Below, piece by piece: positions 8,471 to 14,237 of a DNA stretch of 51,759 nucleotides. The position numbers were made by a program, and so were the translations under genes. Below the pieces are notes generated by a model. The model made no database searches. It saw nothing but the letters and a program-made list of their open reading frames with translations, and was not told where the DNA came from. This DNA comes from an uncultured Eubacteriales bacterium (GTDB lineage Bacteria; Bacillota; Clostridia; Oscillospirales; Oscillospiraceae), in the NCBI GenBank assembly GCA_900555735.1, contig USMI01000002.1:1-51759 (forward strand). The letters are read 5' to 3'. Positions within the stretch are counted from its first letter, which is position 1. The number at the start of each line of letters is the position of its first letter.

Positions 8471-8745
8471 GGTTAATCAGGGAATACAATACAGTATAGC
8501 GTGTAATTATCCACTGGTCAAGAATTATTTCTTAGTATGCTATTTGAGACAGCAACTAGACCATATGGTTTGGGATAATAGTATCGAATTTGGTGCTTTT
8601 CATACTGAATGCATATTTGTGGTTCAAATAATTGGTTGATTTTGTTTTCCTAACGCAAACCCCCTGATTGGTGCTTCTCATTTACACCATTCAGGAGGTT
8701 TGCGTATCATATGATAATGCCGATTGGTGTTGGATACCTAGCCGA
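8471..8745. other. Intergenic stretch between MarR and hypB genes
   Basis: An AT-rich non-coding stretch of about 275 bases between the start of the MarR gene and the end of hypB. The only structures seen are the large hairpin at 8653-8705 and a 12-bp palindrome TATCATATGATA at 8705-8716. No credible open reading frame was found. Confidence 0.5.
8653..8705. repeat. 21-bp imperfect hairpin downstream of hypB
   Basis: Arms 8653-8673 and 8685-8705 are complementary at 19 of 21 positions around an 11-base loop. On the hypB strand the structure comes about 40 bases after the hypB stop, so it could end or stabilise the hypA-hypB transcript. No T-tract follows on that strand, so it is not a textbook intrinsic terminator. 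It abuts a perfect 12-bp palindrome. Confidence 0.6.
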
Positions 8746-9408
8746 TCAGTTAGATTCCATAAAATCGTTCAAGAAGTCAACCCATTTATTGAAACCATCG
8801 CCCGTTCGCGCCGACAGTTCGATGATCTTCATGGAGGGGTTCAGAACTGCCGCACGTGATTTCAGTGCTTCGAGAGAGAAACCCTCATCGGGCAGATAAT
8901 CCGTTTTGGTTACGATTAGAACATCTGCAACAGAAAACATCAACGGATACTTCAGAATCTTATCATCGCCTTCTGGAACACTAAGAATCATCACTTTCAG
9001 AGATTCGCCGATATCAAATTCTGCGGGGCACACCAAGTTTCCAATGTTTTCCACAAAAGTGAGATCGTAATCTTCTACGGGGAAAGAATTCAGTGCCCGC
9101 TGAACGACGGTTGCTTCAAGGTGGCAAGCTCCGCCGGTATTGATCTGAACTGCGGTTGCGTCAGCGGCAATAATTTTTTTTGAGTCTACCAGAGAATCTA
9201 GATCACCCTCAATTACAGCAATCTTCCACTTATCCTTGAGCTCTTTAATAGTTCTAAGAAGGAAGGTGGTTTTGCCGCATCCGGGAGAACCCATGAGGTT
9301 AATCATACGGGTATGGCATTTATTTAGATTGGCGCGAATTTCGGATGCACACTGGTCGTTTTCCTCAAAGACCTCCTTGCGGACGTCAATCAATGTTACT
9401 TCTGACAT
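8746..9408 (-). CDS. hypB: HypB nickel-insertion GTPase
   Basis: A 220-aa SIMIBI-class GTPase that works with HypA to load nickel into [NiFe] hydrogenases. The P-loop is GSPGCGKTT (about residues 39-47). GGACHLEATVV carries the Cys-His metal site at the dimer interface. IGNLVCPAEFDIGE and TKTDYLP follow. The N-terminal CxxCGC metal site and His-rich stretch of some HypB proteins are absent. It overlaps hypA by 13 bases. No hydrogenase subunit or HypC-F gene is in the window, so the nickel client is elsewhere or the pair has another role here. Confidence 0.92.
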   Translation of the reverse strand: MSEVTLIDVRKEVFEENDQCASEIRANLNKCHTRMINLMGSPGCGKTTFLLRTIKELKDKWKIAVIEGDLDSLVDSKKIIAADATAVQINTGGACHLEATVVQRALNSFPVEDYDLTFVENIGNLVCPAEFDIGESLKVMILSVPEGDDKILKYPLMFSVADVLIVTKTDYLPDEGFSLEALKSRAAVLNPSMKIIELSARTGDGFNKWVDFLNDFMESN

Positions 9409-9776
9409 GTTGATTTATCAGTTCCTTTCTCAATAATTCCGATTCCGGTGATGATAAATTCTGTACCACTTTTCATGCGCATTTTTTCTTCACCGCAATT
9501 GGGACAAACTGTGGGCATATATTCAGGCGTCAACGGCAAAACTTCGCCGCAATTCTGGCACTGCACACTTCCGGGAATTGTTTGAATGTGAATTTTGGCT
9601 CCTTCGACAATGGACCCCTTACTGGCATATGCGAAATACTTAATGACCCACTCGTTGAGCATTCCTCGCAGATCACCTACTGCCAAATATACATCCGTAA
9701 CACGCTCGGCGTTTTTTGCCTCCGCATAAAGCTTTACTTCGTTGTAAAGCAGTTTTGTAACAGCAAATTCGTGCAT
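9396..9776 (-). CDS. hypA: HypA nickel metallochaperone
   Basis: A 126-aa HypA protein. It starts MHEFAVTKLL, where the N-terminal amine and His2 form the nickel site. The zinc site is made by CQNCGE (about residues 74-79) and CPNCGE (about 92-97). The start at 9776 follows GAAGGAG. It is co-directional with the upstream 423-aa ferredoxin protein, separated by 63 bases containing a hairpin, and overlaps hypB, so the three form one transcription unit from the promoter at 11168-11196. Confidence 0.92.
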   Translation of the reverse strand: MHEFAVTKLLYNEVKLYAEAKNAERVTDVYLAVGDLRGMLNEWVIKYFAYASKGSIVEGAKIHIQTIPGSVQCQNCGEVLPLTPEYMPTVCPNCGEEKMRMKSGTEFIITGIGIIEKGTDKSTCQK

Positions 9777-9797
9777 GACGATAACTCCTTCAATGTA

Positions 9798-9826
9798 GGG
9801 AGAAAGGGCCGATAACCCTTTCTCCC
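9798..9826 (-). repeat. Hairpin between ferredoxin gene and hypA
   Basis: A perfect 11-bp stem (9798-9808 with 9816-9826, loop of seven bases) with no U-tract in the direction of transcription. It probably acts as an mRNA-stability or attenuation element, separating the level of the 423-aa protein from hypAB. Confidence 0.55.
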
Positions 9827-9839
9827 TGCATCACGTCAC

Positions 9840-11111
9840 TTATTTCTTGCGGCCTCTCTCGATGTAATCCGTCTTAAGGCCATAAGTATCGGCGCCCTGA
9901 CGATCATAAAGATCCAGGCAGGAATCGGGCCAATCATAGCGATCCTTTTCATCCTTCAGGCGGAGGATCAGGGCCTTCTCAGGACACTCTCTCACGCAAA
10001 CACCGCAGCCGACGCAGTTCTCGGGATGATACTGAACAGTCTCGCCGCTCCACAGGTGGCCGTGCTGGGTGAAGCAATGCTCTACGCACTTTCCGCAGTT
10101 GGTGCACTTAGAGGTATCTTTGGCCACATAATAGTGGGTGACCTTGCCGGTGTTCGGGCCGCCCATACCATACTTCTTGAAGTACTCGGTAGGACCACAA
10201 CAGCCGTCATTGCAGCAGGAGCAAACGATTTCTGCATCTTTTGTTGCAGAGAGCAGAATAGCAAGATGATTTTCCTTGCAGAACTCAATGTGCTTTTTGA
10301 TTTCTTCCTTTGTAATGTAACGGGAAACCTTCAGATCCTTTACATAGAAATCAGCGTAGTCATTGATCTGCAGACAGACTTCGTAGGGAGGGTCGCACTG
10401 TTTACATGCCTTCGCAACAGGTGCACGGCAGATACAGGATGTAACGGCAACGCGATCGGCATTCATCAGGATGCGCTCAGCAACCTCGTAGTCGTTGATA
10501 ATGTCACCCTCTGCAACTTCTGCATCAGTCAAAGGAACATAGCGCCAAGAAGGAGCGTCCTGATCGAACATAACCGGCCGCATATAATTTGCCATATAGG
10601 GTTCGATACTCTTCCAAAACTCAACAGAAAGGCGTCCCACAGACATTGCGACCTGACCGGGGAAAGGACCGATATGACGGAAGACATCAACACCGTTATC
10701 AACCTTGTGGAAAATGCAAACGCGCTCTGCCATCTCTAAGAGCATTTTTCTGCATTCTTCAACTTCCATCCCAGCATCCTTTGCGATCTCTTCTGCACTA
10801 GCAAAGTGGTGTGCGGGGACATGAATAGCCAGTTTGGCGTGTTCGGGGAGATAATAAGTTTTCAGATACTGGAGATCGGCACCCTCGGGGATACTTGCCA
10901 TGGCGCCCTTAAAGTTTTCGGGCTTCGGGAAACCGGAGGAAAGTCCATCCAGGATCTCCGCAAGCTTTTCATAGTACGGTGCGTACTGAGGGTCATTTGC
11001 TCTGGGGTCAATCGCCGGCTGTCCGGAAGGAATGCCCTGTGCCATGAGAGACTGGGTGGCATACGTCCGCCAAGAATTCCAGTATTCTTTTCCGTGCTCA
11101 AAAGTATTCAT
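9840..11111 (-). CDS. Cysteine-rich ferredoxin-domain protein of unknown function
   Basis: A 423-aa protein with three parts. Residues 1-215 are cysteine-poor and include a winged-helix-like stretch (about 90-140, HFASAEEIAKDAGMEVEECR). Residues 220-310 hold an unusual cysteine set: C226-x-C228-R, C236-x2-C239 and C297-x-C299-C300-x3-C304-C305. Two ferredoxin sites follow, C336-C339-C342-C346 and C366-C369-C372-C376, each fitting a [4Fe-4S] cluster. It has no signal peptide, so it is cytoplasmic. The CxCR and CxCC motifs could hold a further cluster, but I recognise no characterised family. It heads the transcript that continues into hypAB and is divergent from the molybdoenzyme arm. A role as an electron carrier or small redox enzyme is inference. 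Confidence 0.85.
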   Translation of the reverse strand: MNTFEHGKEYWNSWRTYATQSLMAQGIPSGQPAIDPRANDPQYAPYYEKLAEILDGLSSGFPKPENFKGAMASIPEGADLQYLKTYYLPEHAKLAIHVPAHHFASAEEIAKDAGMEVEECRKMLLEMAERVCIFHKVDNGVDVFRHIGPFPGQVAMSVGRLSVEFWKSIEPYMANYMRPVMFDQDAPSWRYVPLTDAEVAEGDIINDYEVAERILMNADRVAVTSCICRAPVAKACKQCDPPYEVCLQINDYADFYVKDLKVSRYITKEEIKKHIEFCKENHLAILLSATKDAEIVCSCCNDGCCGPTEYFKKYGMGGPNTGKVTHYYVAKDTSKCTNCGKCVEHCFTQHGHLWSGETVQYHPENCVGCGVCVRECPEKALILRLKDEKDRYDWPDSCLDLYDRQGADTYGLKTDYIERGRKK

Positions 11112-11144
11112 AAATTGCCTCCTTTAATTTATTCGTGTTCCTAA

Positions 11145-11189
11145 TTGCCATGCTAAGTACAAGTCGAATTATATCAATTATTATGCTAA
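11145..11189. promoter_or_regulatory. Two operator-like sites at the ferredoxin-hypAB promoter
   Basis: TTGCCATGCTAA at 11145-11156 and TTATTATGCTAA at 11178-11189 share the half-site ATGCTAA, 33 bases apart, about three helical turns. The second lies inside the spacer of the minus-strand promoter and the first just downstream of its expected start point. Both resemble TTAGCCTGCTAA in the opposing promoter. Confidence 0.5.
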
Positions 11190-11196
11190 TTGTCAA
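11168..11196 (-). promoter_or_regulatory. Consensus sigma-A promoter for the ferredoxin-hypA-hypB transcript
   Basis: On the minus strand TTGACA (11191-11196), a 17-base spacer and TATAAT (11168-11173), both perfect hexamers. About 57 bases separate the -10 from the start codon at 11111, leaving a short leader. Such a strong promoter with an operator-like site in its spacer suggests repression when not needed. Confidence 0.85.
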
Positions 11197-11408
11197 CGAG
11201 ATAACGATGTGAAGGGAAAAATCGGTGTTCTACACAAAAGAAGAAGATATTGTTTGGGACAATTCAATAATTGGACATCAACGGTATGTAACCTATTGAG
11301 TAGCCATTGCTTTTGCTTTACTGATGACACAATAGTTGAAATTTACACTTTTTGCCTTTAGACAAAATTAGCTGTGAAACTTTGGCGATTTTAACGATAT
11401 AAAGTCTG
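11197..11408. other. AT-rich centre of the divergent control region
   Basis: About 210 bases between the two divergent promoters. No open reading frame or strong hairpin was seen; the composition is AT-rich. Confidence 0.5.
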
Positions 11409-11437
11409 TTGACAATTAGCCTGCTAAGCGATATGAT
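11409..11437 (+). promoter_or_regulatory. Sigma-A promoter with palindromic operator for the molybdoenzyme operon
   Basis: TTGACA (11409-11414), 17-base spacer, TATGAT (11432-11437). The spacer contains the perfect palindrome TTAGCCTGCTAA (11416-11427), placed where a bound repressor would exclude RNA polymerase. The opposing promoter starts with the same 13 bases, GTTGACAATTAGC, which suggests joint control of both arms, plausibly by the MarR protein at 7949-8395. Confidence 0.82.
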
Positions 11438-11487
11438 TTAAGCGTAGCATACGCAATAATGATATTATTTTATGGAGGTACATTACA

Positions 11488-11838
11488 ATGTCTGTGAATG
11501 CAAGAGAGATCCTGAACGATTTTATGAACGGCGTCGGCAAGCTGTCCGAGATGGACAACGGCTTCATGCAGAAGTTCTTTGCGGTCGATGGCGGCTGCGG
11601 CGGCGATGTTCTGAGCTCTAAGGTGAAGGAACTGATTGGCGTGGCGATCGGCTGCTATAACCGCTGCCAGTATTGCATCTGTGTGCATACCCACGGTGCA
11701 TATCAGGCCGGTGCGACCAGAGAAGAAATCATGGCCGCTGCTGAAGTGGCTATCGCATTCGGTGGTGGCCCCAGCGTTGCATATAGTGCCGCTGTTCTGA
11801 CTGCTGCACTTGACGAATTTGAGCATGATTTCGACTAA
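11488..11838 (+). CDS. AhpD-like carboxymuconolactone-decarboxylase-family protein with CxxC
   Basis: A 116-aa CMD-fold protein. It has the AhpD active-site arrangement E-x11-C-x2-C-x3-H, visible as KELIGVAIGCYNR then CQYCICVH (residues about 50-70). In mycobacterial AhpD these residues form a disulfide-reducing centre that is itself reduced by lipoyl groups of an E2 protein served by Lpd. The start at 11488 follows TGGAGGTACATTACA. It is the first gene behind the strong promoter at 11409 and is followed by a terminator hairpin, then by a lipoyl-Lpd fusion. A thiol relay with that protein is the most economical role; its own target is unknown, as no AhpC-like peroxidase is present in the window. 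Confidence 0.85.
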   Translation: MSVNAREILNDFMNGVGKLSEMDNGFMQKFFAVDGGCGGDVLSSKVKELIGVAIGCYNRCQYCICVHTHGAYQAGATREEIMAAAEVAIAFGGGPSVAYSAAVLTAALDEFEHDFD

Positions 11839-11846
11839 TATATAAC

Positions 11847-11895
11847 AAAGAAGCCATGCCGGTCTTTGAAAAATGTCGGTATGGCTTCTTTATTT
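11847..11895 (+). terminator. Terminator-like hairpin after the AhpD-like gene
   Basis: A stem of about 16 bp (AAAGAAGCCAT pairs with ATGGCTTCTTT, extended by GCCGG/TCGGT) ends in TATTTT. It probably limits read-through so that the small AhpD-like protein is made in excess over the downstream large genes. Confidence 0.75.
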
Positions 11896-11995
11896 TGAAC
11901 AAAACGCATTTCGTATTAGCCGCAGAAAGTGATTTGTGCTCTGTCAGTGGCATAAACGGCGGTTATCTCTCACAATAGAGTCAAGGAGGTAAAGA

Positions 11996-14164
11996 ATGAA
12001 GCAGGCAATAACAGTTATGAAAGCCGAATGCACCATGAAAAAGTGGAGCGTTCGTGTTGGAGACGTTGTGCAGAAAGGAGATCTTCTATGTACGGTCATT
12101 GTGGGAAAGATGAACCGTGAAGTAAATAGTAAGTATGCAGGACAGATCACCAGTATCCTGATTCAAGAAAATGAGAAAGTACCCGGCGGAGCTGTGATTT
12201 GCGAGATGGAAGCAGAGGAGCCCGCTGCACCTGCGCCGGAATCCCAATCCGCATTAGGAGAAAAGGAAGCATTGCTTATGCCCAAAACGGGCGAGGAGAA
12301 CTCTGCTGTTCGGAAGTGGTATAAAGCAGTGGGCGACCCGGTAGCCAAAGGCGAGGCGCTGGTATCTGTCAGTGCCGGCAAGATGAACCGGGATGTGTGC
12401 AGCAATTGCGATGGTATCTTGGCAGAAGTCGTAGTTGCTGAGGGAGAGGCTGCTGCAGGTGATGTGCTTGGCTATGTACAGGCATATGCAGTAGCCGCTG
12501 AAAAGGTATTGGGCGAAGTGGCTGTCAAGTTGCCAAAAGTTGGCGCAAATAAGGCCACTATCAAAGAATGGTATAAAAACGAGGGAGACGCCGTGAAGCA
12601 GGGTGAGCCCATGGCTTCTGTATCGGCAGGAAAACTTACAGCGGATGTGAATAGCGAGTGTGATGGAGTTCTTACGCGAATCGTTGCTCCGGCTGATACC
12701 ACAGTTGAAAAGGATTCGATTATCGCTTATATTGAGGGTCACACTTGCGGAGGACAGAATTCTGTCCCGGCTGCTCAGAAAGTGGTCGTTATTGGCGGCG
12801 GCCCCGGTGGATATGTGGCAGCTATCCGCGCAGCCCAGTTGGGTGCCGAGGTGACATTGGTTGAGATGAATAAAATCGGCGGTACCTGCTTGAATGTGGG
12901 CTGCATTCCTACGAAGGCGTTGCTGCATAGCGCAGAACTGTATGCTGCGGCAAAGTCTGGAGAAAAGGCGGGTATTATCGCAGAGAATGTGACCATTGAT
13001 TGGCCGCGTGTGCAGGCAAATCGTGTGGCAATCTCAACGCAACTGTCTTCCGGTGTCGCGGGCCTGCTGGCAGCCAATGGCGTAGAGGTAATTGAAGGCC
13101 GTGCAGAGTTTACGGGGCCCAAGAGCCTTCACGTGATTGAGACCAATGGAAATACACAGGACATAGCGGCGGATCGCATTATCATAGCTACGGGCTCTGT
13201 TCCCAGTATGCCCCCGATTCCTGGACTTGCTGAGAACAAGAATTGTATCGATTCCACTGGAGCTCTGACGTTGGAGCAGATGCCTGCGTCCATGGTGATC
13301 ATAGGCGGCGGTGTCATCGGTATTGAATTGGCATGTACCTATGCTCTGTTCGGAACAAAGGTCACTGTGGTGGAGATGATGCCGCGTTTGATGCCCGTCA
13401 TGGACTATGAGTTGACCCAGATGGCGCAGAAGATCATGGAGGATGCGGGAATTGAGTTCTTGCTGGAGACTCAGGTTCTGGGCTTTGAAGCCGGTGATGT
13501 GGGCGCAAAGGTCGTGATCAAGGATAAGAGCGGCGCGGAATCAAAGCTGGAAGCTGAGAAGGTTTTGGTAGCTGTTGGCCGCCGCAGCAATGTGGCTACC
13601 CTGAATCTGGGAGCCGCAGGAATTGTCACAGAGCGCGGTCATGTGGTTACTAACGACCACATGGAGACTAATGTGCCGGGAGTGTATGCGATCGGTGACT
13701 GTGCTGGCCGGATCATGCTGGCCCACACGGCGTCCACGATGGGCGAAATCGCCGCTGAAAACGCCATGGGAAGCCCCGCGACCTATGACGAAAGGGTGTG
13801 CCCTTCCTGCGTTTATATGGTTCCGGAATTTGCCTATGTGGGCTTAAATGAAGAGGAGGCTAAAGCCAAAGGTCTGGACTACAAGGTCGGAAAGTTCCCC
13901 TTGGCTGCTAATGGCAAATCCTTGATTATGGAAGAAACACGTGGATGGATCAAAATTTTGGCTGATGCCAAGACGGAGAAGATCCTTGGTGTACATATTC
14001 TGGGCGCCCGCGCTACCGACATTATTGCCGAGGCGGCCATTGCCATGAAGATGAATGCGACAGTGAAAGATGTCATTGACACGATCCACGCCCATCCTAC
14101 TGTAGCGGAGGCTATGAAGGAAGCGGCTTTGGCCGTGGAAGGTCGCGCGATTCATTTTAAGTGA
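11996..14164 (+). CDS. Dihydrolipoamide dehydrogenase with three N-terminal lipoyl domains
   Basis: A 722-aa fusion. Three lipoyl-type domains (about residues 1-73, 92-165 and 174-248) each carry a lysine in a GK-M or GK-L turn: K38, K129 and K213. This replaces the usual DK, but the flanking V-x-G-D-x-V and x-V-x-S or x-V-C-S patterns are typical. A flavoprotein disulfide reductase follows: FAD site VVVIGGGPGGY (about 263-273), redox pair GGTCLNVGCIPTK with C298 and C303, NAD site IIGGGVIGIE, and C-terminal HAHPTVAEA with the catalytic His. It oxidises dihydrolipoyl groups with NAD or reduces them with NADH. One lipoyl domain is common in Lpd proteins; three in tandem are unusual. The start at 11996 follows CAAGGAGGTAAAG. 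Confidence 0.93.
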   Translation: MKQAITVMKAECTMKKWSVRVGDVVQKGDLLCTVIVGKMNREVNSKYAGQITSILIQENEKVPGGAVICEMEAEEPAAPAPESQSALGEKEALLMPKTGEENSAVRKWYKAVGDPVAKGEALVSVSAGKMNRDVCSNCDGILAEVVVAEGEAAAGDVLGYVQAYAVAAEKVLGEVAVKLPKVGANKATIKEWYKNEGDAVKQGEPMASVSAGKLTADVNSECDGVLTRIVAPADTTVEKDSIIAYIEGHTCGGQNSVPAAQKVVVIGGGPGGYVAAIRAAQLGAEVTLVEMNKIGGTCLNVGCIPTKALLHSAELYAAAKSGEKAGIIAENVTIDWPRVQANRVAISTQLSSGVAGLLAANGVEVIEGRAEFTGPKSLHVIETNGNTQDIAADRIIIATGSVPSMPPIPGLAENKNCIDSTGALTLEQMPASMVIIGGGVIGIELACTYALFGTKVTVVEMMPRLMPVMDYELTQMAQKIMEDAGIEFLLETQVLGFEAGDVGAKVVIKDKSGAESKLEAEKVLVAVGRRSNVATLNLGAAGIVTERGHVVTNDHMETNVPGVYAIGDCAGRIMLAHTASTMGEIAAENAMGSPATYDERVCPSCVYMVPEFAYVGLNEEEAKAKGLDYKVGKFPLAANGKSLIMEETRGWIKILADAKTEKILGVHILGARATDIIAEAAIAMKMNATVKDVIDTIHAHPTVAEAMKEAALAVEGRAIHFK

Positions 14165-14237
14165 TTGTAAAGATACAGTTATAGATTCCCCAAATCATTA
14201 CAATGTGAATTCAAAAACACGAAGAGGAGAAAACGCA

